This document shows, one piece after another, positions 30,070 to 38,588 of a stretch of 64,000 nt of DNA. The DNA comes from Cyanobacterium sp. uoEpiScrs1 (GTDB lineage Bacteria > Cyanobacteriota > Cyanobacteriia > Cyanobacteriales > Microcystaceae), in assembly GCF_947331815.1 (NCBI RefSeq), contig NZ_OX373462.1:248001-312000 (forward strand). The letters run 5' to 3'. The notes under the pieces are model-generated. The model ran no database searches. It worked only from the letters and a program-made list of their open reading frames with translations, and was not told where the DNA came from. Every line of letters starts with the position of its first letter. Position 1 is the stretch's first letter. The position numbers and the translations under genes were made by a program.

Positions 30070-30862
30070 CAATAAAAATTTAAAAAAAATTCTATATATA
30101 TATTTTAAAGAATAAACAGAATTTAATTTATAAAACTTAACTTTTTGAAAAATTATATTGGTTAAATAAATTTTTCAAAAAAAGCGATTTATTATTCAGG
30201 TATTTTTAGGATATTATAATTCAGATATCTCTTTCTAGAGAAGAGAAGATACCTAGCATAAAATATAATTAAATTTTTATTATTTTACTCGCTAGTAATA
30301 CCTACTAAAGAGGAAGGACGTATTTTATGAAATTTAATTTTTTACTCATTCATTTTGGTTAAAGTAAATATTTCAATATTAAGAAAAATTTACTGGTTTA
30401 TACTTATCTCTTCTATTGAAAAATTTGGATAAGCTACTGTAGTTACTACAGTTACCATAGTCTTATGGCTTAGTATAGTTATATCTTAATAAGTCTTAAA
30501 CTTATTAAGTTAACCACCGATTTAAGATATAGCTTAACAATCAAGCGTGGTAAAAATAATCTTATATTTCAAAATTTTGATGAGAATATTATTTATTTGC
30601 ATGTTTTAAAAATATTTCTTGTACTTTAATAAATACAATTTAGATAGTTTACTGTAACCAGAAGTAATTTACAATTTAATTGGGATGAAATTGATTTTTT
30701 TGGACAAACTTTTAAAAAATTATATAGTTATAATCCCACGCTAAGAGATCTTTATAAATATAAACTACCTAACATAATATTTAATTTTTATTTATTAATT
30801 AATTTTGAATAAAAATAAAGTTTTTAAATTATTTATATGTTTATAATTTTATTATAAAATGG
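30070..30862. other. AT-rich convergent spacer
   Basis: No convincing gene. At 30327 an 11-codon frame (MKFNFLLIHFG) has a good purine-rich ribosome site (GAGGAAGGA at 30311-30319) but is too short to judge. Around 30450-30530 several overlapping small stems occur, for example CTTAATAAG with CTTATTAAG. Confidence 0.45.
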
Positions 30863-31867
30863 TTAGTCTTGATGGCTGCCGATAATTTCTCTTACTCGAT
30901 AGATAGGACGTTTTTGAGATTCATGATAAGTTCGCATCACTAACTCGGCTAGTAATCCAAAACTCAGCAATTGCACACCAGTTAACACCAATAATACTGC
31001 TAAAATTAATAAAGGGCGATGACCAATACTTTGCCCTAATGCTAATTTTATAACGATTAGATAACTCCCTAATATTAAACCTAAAATAGTTGAACCAAAT
31101 CCAAATAATCCAAAAACATGCATAGGGCGAGTTAAATATCTCTTAATAAAGAAAACTGTTAGTAAATCCATAACAACTCGAAAAGTTCGCCCTAGTCCAT
31201 ATTTACTTTTACCGTAACGACGAGGATGATGGGAAACGGGCATCTCCGTAATTTTTGCTCCTTCAATATAAGCTAAAGCAGGCAAAAATCGATGTAATTC
31301 ACCGTATAGATTCATATCAGCGACCAACTCTGAACGATAGGCTTTTAAAGAACATCCATAATCATGAAGATTTACTCCTGTTACTTTACCAATAATCCAA
31401 TTAGCAATCTTAGAAGGAAGCAGACGAGTTAGCGTGTTATCTTGTCTATTTTTTCGCCAACCATTAACCAGATCATAACCTTGACTTAATTTATTAATCA
31501 ATCTAGGAATATCGATAGGATCATTTTGTAGATCCCCGTCTAAGGTTATGATTATTTTTCCTTTTGCATATTTAAAACCGGCTGCCATAGCTGGTGTTTG
31601 TCCATAATTGCGACGAAAAATAATTGCTTTAAAATTTTTAAATCTTAGACTTAATCCTCTTAAGATGTGAGGAGAGTTGTCTTGAGAACCATCATCAATG
31701 CAGATGATTTCATAAGTGAGATTACATTCTACTAAGATTACAACAATTCTTTCAATTAACTGTTCAATACTTTCCTCCTCATTAAAAACAGGAATTATAA
31801 TTGAAATTTCAGGAATCGGAAATTTATCATCAAAAGTTAAAGTCTCGGGTGCAGATACAGGTTTCAT
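30863..31867 (-). CDS. glycosyltransferase family 2, DPM1/ArnC-like, membrane-bound
   Basis: 334 residues. The GT-A domain (about 15-235) has ISIIIPVFNEEESIEQL, the nucleotide-binding CIDDGSQDNSP and the metal-binding LDGDLQNDP. Two membrane helices follow at about 255-278 and 290-315 (GLFGFGSTILGLILGSYL, LLILAVLLVLTGVQLLSF). This is the form that moves a sugar from a nucleotide to a polyprenyl phosphate carrier (DPM1, GtrB, ArnC relatives). The sugar is unknown. It lies 20 bases after a second family 2 enzyme, so the two likely work together on surface glycan or lipid. Confidence 0.85.
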   Translation of the reverse strand: MKPVSAPETLTFDDKFPIPEISIIIPVFNEEESIEQLIERIVVILVECNLTYEIICIDDGSQDNSPHILRGLSLRFKNFKAIIFRRNYGQTPAMAAGFKYAKGKIIITLDGDLQNDPIDIPRLINKLSQGYDLVNGWRKNRQDNTLTRLLPSKIANWIIGKVTGVNLHDYGCSLKAYRSELVADMNLYGELHRFLPALAYIEGAKITEMPVSHHPRRYGKSKYGLGRTFRVVMDLLTVFFIKRYLTRPMHVFGLFGFGSTILGLILGSYLIVIKLALGQSIGHRPLLILAVLLVLTGVQLLSFGLLAELVMRTYHESQKRPIYRVREIIGSHQD

Positions 31868-31887
31868 CTGGATTGCTTAGGTGAAAA

Positions 31888-32859
31888 TTAATTCAGTTCT
31901 AGTAATGAATGAGATAAATATGCCATTCGTTTTACTTCACGACGACCTCTGGCAACCGAGTCCAGAATCATGCCACAAGTTAAGCTCAAGAACGCCAGCA
32001 ACATCATAGAAGCTGCTAAAATTGCGGTGGGAAATCGAGGAACCAACCCTGTTGTCAAATATTCCCCAAAAATAGGTACCCCTAAAAGAATTGATATTAC
32101 AGCAAGAATAATAAAAACTACTCCAAAAAACAAAAATGGTCGTGCTTCTTTGAATAGAAGAATAGCCGTCCCTAAAACCCTCCAACCATCCGTAAAAGTT
32201 TTCAATTTACTTTCTGAACCTGGTGGTCTGGACCCATACAATGTATATTCTTCAGCAAAAGGAATTTTTAATTCTAAAGCATGTACAGTAAATTCAGTCT
32301 CGATTTCAAATCCACTTGATAAGGCTGGAAATGATTTAACAAAACGTCGGGAAAAAACACGATACCCTGATAACATATCCTTGAGTTGAGCACCAAATAG
32401 CAACCTTACCACACCCGTTAAAAAAAGATTTCCTCCACGATGGCCTAAACGATAAGCCTCTTTATCTTCAACTGTGGAACGACGTGCCCCCACTATCATG
32501 TCAAGATGGTTTGTAATCAGTTGTTCGATGAGTCCCCCAATAGCAGAAACTTCATAGGTATTATCTCCATCGACTAATATATAAATGTCTGCCTCAACAT
32601 CAGCAAACATCCGTCTAATAACATTCCCTTTACCTGGTTGAGGTTCACAACGAATAATGGCTTCAGCAGCGTGAGCTTGTTCCACAGTATTATCAGTAGA
32701 CCTATTATCGTAAACATAGATCGCCGCTTCTGGCAATTCTTGACGGAACTGCTTCACTACTTGAGCAATTGTTAATTCTTCATTACGACAGGGAATTAAA
32801 ACAGCAATTTGGTGACTGGTTAAAGAAAATTTTTGTGGTTGAATGCTGTGATCTAACAT
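31888..32859 (-). CDS. glycosyltransferase family 2 with C-terminal membrane helices
   Basis: 323 residues. The GT-A fold has IAVLIPCRNEELTIAQV, YDNRSTDNTVEQAHA and VDGDNTYEVSAIG, the last holding the metal-binding DxD-like motif. Two helices follow at about 243-263 and 283-303 (FLFFGVVFIILAVISILLG, ILAASMMLLAFLSLTCGM). It resembles polyprenyl-phosphate or dolichol-phosphate mannosyl- and glucosyltransferases in cyanobacteria. It is upstream of the partner glycosyltransferase by 20 bases on the same strand. The substrate cannot be read from the sequence. Confidence 0.85.
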   Translation of the reverse strand: MLDHSIQPQKFSLTSHQIAVLIPCRNEELTIAQVVKQFRQELPEAAIYVYDNRSTDNTVEQAHAAEAIIRCEPQPGKGNVIRRMFADVEADIYILVDGDNTYEVSAIGGLIEQLITNHLDMIVGARRSTVEDKEAYRLGHRGGNLFLTGVVRLLFGAQLKDMLSGYRVFSRRFVKSFPALSSGFEIETEFTVHALELKIPFAEEYTLYGSRPPGSESKLKTFTDGWRVLGTAILLFKEARPFLFFGVVFIILAVISILLGVPIFGEYLTTGLVPRFPTAILAASMMLLAFLSLTCGMILDSVARGRREVKRMAYLSHSLLELN

Positions 32860-33125
32860 AATGTTTATAAGTTATTAACTTATGTGTAAGTATAGTTTCC
32901 CTTTTGATTTAAGTTCCATTTTTAAAATTCATATAATCAGAACTACTACTAAATTTTTTATTAAATATTCTTTTAGTTTTGTACAAAAAAGAATATCTAA
33001 TCTAACAGTTTGTTAACCACACAATCTCTAAGACTTTTTTAAAAAATAAAGCATTAAGTAAGTTCCTAAGCTGAATAGTCAATTTGTTAACTAACGACCT
33101 TAACATATTGTTTATTATTTTGCAG

Positions 33126-33827
33126 TTAACGTCTACGCCGTTTAATCTGATTAGGATAGTTTCTTTGAAGCATTTGTTGATTATTTACTGTCCCTAGTTC
33201 CTCACTTACTTGCGTAAAAATGTCCCTACGTAAATAGGGATATTCTCCTAGCCAAAGATTATGTTGTGGGAGATAAACATCTGTAATCTCATCGATTTGA
33301 CTTAAATCTGACTGTTTTGAGAGGATTATCATTTCTGCTATATCTCCAGGCTTAATGACCTTATAAATTTGTTTAACAGGAGCTTTGATCTTAGATCTAA
33401 ACTGTTCGTGATCGCCCACTTCGAGATTAATACGCCGTTCTCGGTTCTCAATTAGCACTAATTCTCCACGCTTATTAACGGTTTGTTCTTCTCTAACAAT
33501 TTCTTCTGTAAGATAAACATCTAATACTTGCCCTTGCCAGAATCCACTGTAGGGAAAGCGACGGTAACTAGTATTGCGTAAATTTGCCCAGTAAATGGGA
33601 GCCCATAGCCAATATAGTCCGGCAATAATATCAAAAATAAGTTTAATGGTTATACTGCCCGGGCCTAGTAGTTTTCCAATCAACCAGAAAGCAGTTAAAG
33701 CAACCACAGAAATTAATAATCGTCTTAAAACATCCCGCGCTCTCCCCCAACAAGATACATATTGTGCTCCTGTTGCAATAGCTGGAATTATTTTCTTAAG
33801 TGCTTGGCGAGTTAAAGGAATTAACAT
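33126..33827 (-). CDS. conserved cyanobacterial membrane protein of unknown function
   Basis: 233 residues. Two close membrane helices lie at about 34-52 and 60-82 (RRLLISVVALTAFWLIGKLL, LIFDIIAGLYWLWAPIYW), followed by a soluble, charged C-terminal domain with FPYSGFWQGQVLDVYLTEE and ending in a basic tail. Databases often label this family phosphate ABC transporter permease, but no transporter motif is visible and I would not use that name. Conserved in cyanobacteria; role unknown. It lies about 270 bases upstream of the glycosyltransferase pair on the same strand. Confidence 0.65.
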   Translation of the reverse strand: MLIPLTRQALKKIIPAIATGAQYVSCWGRARDVLRRLLISVVALTAFWLIGKLLGPGSITIKLIFDIIAGLYWLWAPIYWANLRNTSYRRFPYSGFWQGQVLDVYLTEEIVREEQTVNKRGELVLIENRERRINLEVGDHEQFRSKIKAPVKQIYKVIKPGDIAEMIILSKQSDLSQIDEITDVYLPQHNLWLGEYPYLRRDIFTQVSEELGTVNNQQMLQRNYPNQIKRRRR

Positions 33828-34212
33828 TGAAATTTTGATGGTTGGAAAATTATAAAATTCCTAAATTAATTATTTACCTTGAATTGGTGTTAAAAATTGG
33901 ATTGCTGTTTAAATAAAGTAGTAAAACTACGAGGAATTTAGTATGTTTATTTAATAATAAAACATAATTGGCTGATTTAGGTTAGTCATCTGTTTTCCTT
34001 GAAACATACTGTAGCATAAACCAAAAGTAGTGTGATTAATTACACATCACTCTTTTGAATCTAAATAATATTGTATAAAACTGACTAAATTATCTACATA
34101 ACTGCTCTTGAGTAAACTCTGATGATTAGTAATTATTTAATATAATAGGACAAAAATAACCTTGAAATTATTAAAAAGATTAATGTAATCAAAAAAAGGG
34201 TAATAAATCACA
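33828..34212. other. AT-rich spacer
   Basis: Between the unknown membrane protein and the short membrane peptide. It presumably holds divergent promoters. No gene or strong repeat seen. Confidence 0.4.
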
Positions 34213-34314
34213 ATGTCAACGACTACTTTCGGAATTTTTTATCTCCATAATTATATTATTGCTGCTACTAATATAGTGTTTATTAGTATAGTACTAATAG
34301 GAGTTTTTAAATAG
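34213..34314 (+). CDS. 33-residue single-helix membrane peptide, possibly PsaX-like
   Basis: A short frame, ATG 34213 to TAG 34312-34314, with an AGGGT ribosome site about 11 bases upstream. The peptide has a polar start (MSTTTFGIF) and one hydrophobic helix of about 21 residues (IIAATNIVFISIVLIGVFK) ending in Lys, and is followed 41 bases later by a 15-bp terminator hairpin. Tiny peptides with one helix and their own transcript are typical of photosystem and cytochrome b6f subunits. The A-x-N and final G-x-x-K layout recalls PsaX of photosystem I as I remember it; other small subunits or a chance frame are possible. Confidence 0.45.
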   Translation: MSTTTFGIFYLHNYIIAATNIVFISIVLIGVFK

Positions 34315-34355
34315 ACAACAACTGTGAAATAAGATATTTATTGTAATTGCAAGTC

Positions 34356-34404
34356 TAATATAACTAATAAATAAAGATTTGAGCGTTAGTTATTAGTTAT
34401 ATTA
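34356..34404 (+). terminator. terminator of the short membrane peptide gene
   Basis: Arms 34356-34370 (TAATATAACTAATAA) and 34390-34404 are perfectly complementary over 15 bp, followed by CTTTTTT. On the plus strand the only gene it can serve is the 33-codon frame ending 41 bases earlier. Confidence 0.75.
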
Positions 34405-35008
34405 CTTTTTTAAAAATTTACTAGATAATTATTAATGTAAAGAGTGAGGAAATAAATTATACGATATGGACATTATTTATAAACTTACCAATAAATATCT
34501 ACTTATTTAGCACACATATTATACTTTTCAATAGCTACGATTTTCAATCAGAAAATTACTATTTAGACAGATAAATTTATTATATTTATTCTTCTATTGT
34601 TTAGTAAAAACTAGAACTTATTGGTATTTAAAATATTTTTTATATAACTACTTTTTAATGTATTGAAATTAATTGTATTTATTGATTTTATTATTGTCTT
34701 TTAAATTCAACATGATAAATTAATAGCTAGTAATTTTAAAAATTTTAATTTCGACTATACTTTGCGGTTTCAATAACTTGCTTTCTATATAACTAAATAT
34801 ATTGATATCTTATAATCTTTGCAAAACAACATTTCAAGTAGAAAATAAAGTATCTTAATAAACTGATTAGTTAGTACTTTAAAATTTAACTAAAATACTA
34901 CCGAATACTATAAATATAGAGGGAAATCTTTTATTAAATATAAAAGAATGTATTTATTTTATTGAATAAATATGCTAGTTAGTATTTTTAACTGCCTCTC
35001 ACAAATAA
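34405..35008. other. AT-rich spacer, nothing recognised
   Basis: Between the terminator at 34404 and the stop of the ArsC-like gene on the minus strand. No gene, repeat or clear hairpin was identified. Confidence 0.5.
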
Positions 35009-35413
35009 TTATTGGTGAGTATTAGGACAAGTTTCTAAATCCTCGATTACTGAACCTAAATCATTTAAGCCAATCCAAGATTTAATTTGTTCTATATCAA
35101 ATCCTACTTGACAAACTTCTCCTACTTGAATAAGAGGACGGCGAATTAATAAAGGATTAGCTATCATCAAATAGAGAGCTGTTCTTTCATCTAAATTTCT
35201 TGGAATAATCTCTCCTGATTTTATTTTGGGTGCAGTAGGGTTAAACCATTCTGGGATAGGTCGATTACCAAAAAAAGGGCGTAACTTTTCCAAAGTCCAA
35301 GGAATTGTTAACAAATTGTAAACATCTAGAGTATGACCCGCATTTTGGAGAAGCCTCTTTTGTTTTGTATTATTAATACAACCTGGTTTTTCATAGAAAA
35401 TAACGTTAGCCAT
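35009..35413 (-). CDS. nitrogenase-associated ArsC-like protein
   Basis: 134 residues of the ArsC/Spx thioredoxin fold. It belongs to the nitrogenase-associated group (TIGR01616; related to NifO of Azotobacter). Visible: VIFYEKPGCINNTKQKRLL with the single N-terminal Cys in the arsenate-reductase position, and RRPLIQVG, the usual ArsC RRP loop. Role is not firmly known; Azotobacter NifO has been linked to molybdenum use by nitrogenase. It ends the minus-strand nif operon, 6 bases after the ferredoxin-like gene, which supports a nitrogen-fixation role rather than arsenic resistance. Confidence 0.8.
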   Translation of the reverse strand: MANVIFYEKPGCINNTKQKRLLQNAGHTLDVYNLLTIPWTLEKLRPFFGNRPIPEWFNPTAPKIKSGEIIPRNLDERTALYLMIANPLLIRRPLIQVGEVCQVGFDIEQIKSWIGLNDLGSVIEDLETCPNTHQ

Positions 35414-35419
35414 TTTTTA

Positions 35420-36016
35420 TCAGTCCATAGAAGTTAAATAGTGATCACGAAGAAGATTAGCAATACTCTTGGGTTGTGGGTTGCTACATTTTTCTTTTCT
35501 AGGCATCAGAATCATATTTGGTGCTTTTTTACAGCGTTTCTGACAGCTAGTTTTTTGGATAGTTACAGAGTTTTCTAAACCTAAACGATAGATCGTCTTC
35601 TGGAGTTCTTGGTAAAGTTTCTCACTTCCATTTTTAGCACAACCAGACTTATTGCATAAAAGAATCTTCCCTTTTTTTGTACAATCTGATAATCTCTTTT
35701 TATAGATTACTTCATGATTTTGGGTTAGACTACCTTCACATTGTATATTACAACTTAATCGATTTACCTGAAATGCTTTGAATTTAAGATTATTACAACT
35801 ACCTTTAAATTTTCTTTTGCCTAAAACCTGAATCCAATCACCAAGAGATAAATCATTTTCTAGGGAACACCGCAGTTCTTTATCTAGCTTAATATGTAAC
35901 TCTTTATCATTGAGCATTAATCGCAAAGATTTTAATCTACCATTAGGTTTGTTGATAAATCCAACAAATTGGCCCTCTAATTGAAATGATAAGGATTGGT
36001 AGTGTACTGAATTCAT
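35420..36016 (-). CDS. thioredoxin-like [2Fe-2S] ferredoxin domain protein
   Basis: 198 residues in two parts. Residues about 1-105 form a beta-rich domain of unknown function with three Cys. Residues about 115-195 match thioredoxin-like [2Fe-2S] ferredoxins: ILLCNKSGCAKNGSEKLYQ followed by TSCQKRCKKAPNM, supplying a C-x4-C and C-x3-C set. Such domains carry electrons or sense redox state. It is followed 6 bases later by the nitrogenase-associated ArsC-like gene and lies after nifT, so it is likely part of the nif operon. The C-terminal part is unusually basic for this family. Electron partner unknown. Confidence 0.7.
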   Translation of the reverse strand: MNSVHYQSLSFQLEGQFVGFINKPNGRLKSLRLMLNDKELHIKLDKELRCSLENDLSLGDWIQVLGKRKFKGSCNNLKFKAFQVNRLSCNIQCEGSLTQNHEVIYKKRLSDCTKKGKILLCNKSGCAKNGSEKLYQELQKTIYRLGLENSVTIQKTSCQKRCKKAPNMILMPRKEKCSNPQPKSIANLLRDHYLTSMD

Positions 36017-36173
36017 GATTTAACCCTCAATATTAGAGAATAAGGAAGTGAGTAATAAAAGAAAATTAGATAGGGGAAACAGAGACAGTCAAAACTCTGT
36101 CTCCTACCCTTATATGTTTCAGAATCCTTTCGAGGGATTATCTTTCGTTTTACCTCTCAAAAAGTCACAGTAA

Positions 36174-36374
36174 TTATAGCTTTGTTGCTTCCATAGTCTG
36201 GGGTAACTTTGTATCATCAGTCAAAGTGGGAAACTTTAGATCCCAACCATTAGCCAAAGTTAAAACTTTTCCCCCATCTGTAGGAGTTTCGTTTACAACT
36301 ACTTCCTCTAAGTCTTTTTTAGGAACGTAGACAGATAAACTGCCTGCATCATTGCGACTTAAAATAACTTTCAT
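36174..36374 (-). CDS. nifT: NifT/FixU protein
   Basis: 66 residues from the ATG at 36374, which gives the family start MKVILSRNDAGSLSVYVPKK and has a GGGAG ribosome site; the frame runs upstream to 36479 but overlaps the nifZ stop and is not conserved. NifT is a small all-beta protein found with nifZ in many diazotrophs, with no proven role; it is often dispensable. The ending GWDLKFPTL is typical. Gene order nifV-nifZ-nifT is the normal cyanobacterial one. Confidence 0.9.
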   Translation of the reverse strand: MKVILSRNDAGSLSVYVPKKDLEEVVVNETPTDGGKVLTLANGWDLKFPTLTDDTKLPQTMEATKL

Positions 36375-36475
36375 GAATTGACTCCCAATAATAAAAAATG
36401 ACAAATCAACACTAATGTAGAAGACATGATTATAACTGTTTGATGGATAGTTATAATCCCCATTTAGTGTATTGG

Positions 36476-36787
36476 TCAATAGTTACCTATTTCTGCCTTA
36501 CGACGTTCGAGGGTTTCAGGATCCTCCGCCGATTCTAATTCCTTGCGACGACACCCTACAACAAAGCCACTGTCAATAAAGTGCACTGCATAAATATAAT
36601 AACTTTGTAGGTAGGTACCAATGCCAACTACATAGCCAACATCTCCCTTTTTAGCTAAAGTTTGGCCGACTTCTTTCCCAGGGAATGTACCATCATTACG
36701 AATCATTTTCCGTAAGCGGACTTTTTCCTCCATTTGAAAAACCGGAGGATCATTGAGTTCGATTTCGCCAGGATCATATAATCCCAT
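36476..36787 (-). CDS. nifZ: NifZ, P-cluster maturation protein
   Basis: 103 residues. NifZ acts as a chaperone-like factor in forming the second P-cluster of the MoFe protein. The family domain is clear: LNDPPVFQMEEKVRLRKMI, KKGDVGYVVGIGTYLQ and IYAVHFIDSGFVVGCRRKEL. Its start overlaps the nifV end by 14 bases, which indicates translational coupling and shared transcript. nifT follows about 100 bases later. Confidence 0.93.
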   Translation of the reverse strand: MGLYDPGEIELNDPPVFQMEEKVRLRKMIRNDGTFPGKEVGQTLAKKGDVGYVVGIGTYLQSYYIYAVHFIDSGFVVGCRRKELESAEDPETLERRKAEIGNY

Positions 36788-37907
36788 GAGATATTCTCCT
36801 ATGAGGTACTAAATTAAGCAATTCATCTACTGTCAAACTTCGTTTCATCTGAACTGACAAACTGCGCACTGCGTCTAAAACAAATTGGGCTTCTTCTCTA
36901 TTTAAAGTAATGCCGTGTTGTTTTAGCAAGTTAGCAACTAAATGTCGTCCAGAATGCTTACCTACCACTAACTGTCTTTGCCAACCAATTTCCTCTGGGG
37001 AAAAGGGCTCATAAGTTTGAGGATTCTTGAGGACTCCATGGGCGTGAATACCTGATTCGTGGGCGAAGGCATTATCTCCCACTACTGCCTTCCAAGGAGG
37101 AATTGGATGGCCTGAGGCAGCAATCACTAGCTGAGATAATTCTCGCAAATGACAGGTATTAACATTTACATCCACTTTATAAAGATGCTTAAGAGCCATG
37201 ACTATCTCTTCCAAAGCTGCGTTTCCTGCCCGTTCTCCCAACCCATTAACGGTAGTATTAACGGAAGTAGCTCCCGCTTGGAGGCCAGCCAAAGCATTGG
37301 CCGTAGCCAAGCCAAAATCATTATGGGTATGTATCTCAACGGGAATTGATAACTTTTTTACCAAATCCCCAATTTTTTTGGCGGTGGTGAGGGGATTGAG
37401 AATACCTACCGTATCACAAAACCGAAAACGAGATGCGCCCCATTCCTCCGCAGCACAGGCGATTTCTAGCAAAAACTCTTCTGAAGCCCTAGAAGAATCT
37501 TCTGCTCCTATAGAGACAAACAGACCGTTATCTACTGCGAATTTAAGGGTGTTTTCTAGATGGGTAAAAACCAAAGAGCGGTTCCCATTGAACTTAGCTT
37601 GAATTTGTACCTCAGATACGGGAATAGAGATATGGACTCGTTTTAGTCCGCAGGCAATGGAAGCTTCTACGTCAGAGCGGATTGCTCTATTCCAACCTAG
37701 TAAGTCAGCCTTTAATCCCAACTTGGTGATTGCGGCAATGGCTTCTGCTTCACTTCCCCCCATAGCAGGAACCCCTATTTCCAATTCAGAGATACCCATA
37801 GCATCCATTAAACTAGCTATAGATATTTTTTCTTCAGGCGTGAAAACGATACCAGCTGCCTGTTCCCCATCTCTGAGAGTGGTATCGTTGATATAAGTTT
37901 TGTCCAT
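36774..37907 (-). CDS. nifV: homocitrate synthase
   Basis: 377 residues. It condenses acetyl-CoA and 2-oxoglutarate into homocitrate, the organic ligand of FeMo-cofactor. The TIM barrel shows INDTTLRDGEQAAGIVF (metal-binding Asp), EIHTHNDFGLATANALAG (metal His pair) and NTTVNGLGERAGN; SGIHAHGV follows. Isopropylmalate synthases share the fold but are longer and carry a regulatory LeuA dimer domain, absent here. The gene is in the minus-strand nif operon between the DUF2949 gene and nifZ. Confidence 0.95.
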   Translation of the reverse strand: MDKTYINDTTLRDGEQAAGIVFTPEEKISIASLMDAMGISELEIGVPAMGGSEAEAIAAITKLGLKADLLGWNRAIRSDVEASIACGLKRVHISIPVSEVQIQAKFNGNRSLVFTHLENTLKFAVDNGLFVSIGAEDSSRASEEFLLEIACAAEEWGASRFRFCDTVGILNPLTTAKKIGDLVKKLSIPVEIHTHNDFGLATANALAGLQAGATSVNTTVNGLGERAGNAALEEIVMALKHLYKVDVNVNTCHLRELSQLVIAASGHPIPPWKAVVGDNAFAHESGIHAHGVLKNPQTYEPFSPEEIGWQRQLVVGKHSGRHLVANLLKQHGITLNREEAQFVLDAVRSLSVQMKRSLTVDELLNLVPHRRISHGII

Positions 37908-37971
37908 GGCTTAACGTCTCGACAACTACAGGTAAGAACTTACTAAGATTCAGAGCTTGCTAAGATGATAT

Positions 37972-38184
37972 TCAGGGAAACTGAAATTGAATCTGAGCAT
38001 CAAGCCAATCCCAAATTCGTTGGAGTTGTCCTCTAGAAATTAATCCATATTGCCATAGCAACATAGGAATAGGATCTCCTGGTTGTCGACGATTATTTAA
38101 GGCAACCGCTAGGTCATCGGAGGAAAGAGACAGTTCTTGTTGTAAAAATTGAGTGAATTCGTTAGAGATTGAATGGTCTTCCAT
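37972..38184 (-). CDS. DUF2949 family protein
   Basis: 70 residues, small and soluble, with FLQQELSLSSDDLAVALNNR and a C-terminal tryptophan-rich helix (IPMLLWQYGLISRGQLQRIWDW). The family is restricted to cyanobacteria and in Anabaena a member (Asr1406, from memory) lies in the same place beside nifV1. No function is established. It sits between the Asr1405-like gene and nifV, 64 bases from the nifV start, in the same direction, so a nif-linked role is likely. Confidence 0.8.
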   Translation of the reverse strand: MEDHSISNEFTQFLQQELSLSSDDLAVALNNRRQPGDPIPMLLWQYGLISRGQLQRIWDWLDAQIQFQFP

Positions 38185-38294
38185 GACAGCACTAAAAAAT
38201 TAATTATTCCGCAATCAGCTGGTAGTACTAGGTCTCAACGAGTTAAGGACAAAAAAACAGGGCACTAAAGACAATGAGGTTGAGAATATTTTTC

Positions 38295-38573
38295 TCAACT
38301 ATTGTAGAATTGAGTTGAGAGAATATCAGCCGCTTCCCAGCAACGACTAAGCCAGTCGACTAGCTCCTGGCGAGAGGCGCTTACTTGGTAGACGGTACTG
38401 TGCAAAAGAATTGCATCAATGCCGTGTTCGATCTCCACCCACAAAGACCCGTCATCGGGGCACCAACAGGGAATCATCAGTTCCTCAAGACGGCGATAGA
38501 GTAACCAGCGTTCACATCGAGAAATCTTCTCAACTTGGCTGATTAACGCATCGGGACGAGACGATCTAATCAT
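38295..38573 (-). CDS. Asr1405/Asl0597 family protein
   Basis: 92 residues with no transmembrane segment. SRCERWLLYRRLEELMIPC and WLSRCWEAADIL are the recognisable segments; two of its Cys lie in the first half. The family is found in nitrogen-fixing cyanobacteria, and Anabaena asr1405 (from memory) has the same position after the serine acetyltransferase gene. Function unknown. It starts 15 bases after cysE ends, so the two are surely one transcript. Confidence 0.8.
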   Translation of the reverse strand: MIRSSRPDALISQVEKISRCERWLLYRRLEELMIPCWCPDDGSLWVEIEHGIDAILLHSTVYQVSASRQELVDWLSRCWEAADILSTQFYNS

Positions 38574-38588
38574 AATACTAAGGTAGAG

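Noticed and set aside
31970..32389. 139-codon plus-strand frame
   Set aside because: Opposite a complete glycosyltransferase gene; no ribosome site or family likeness.
37198..37602. 134-codon plus-strand frame inside nifV
   Set aside because: nifV on the other strand has all catalytic motifs; the plus-strand frame is a composition effect of the less AT-rich region.
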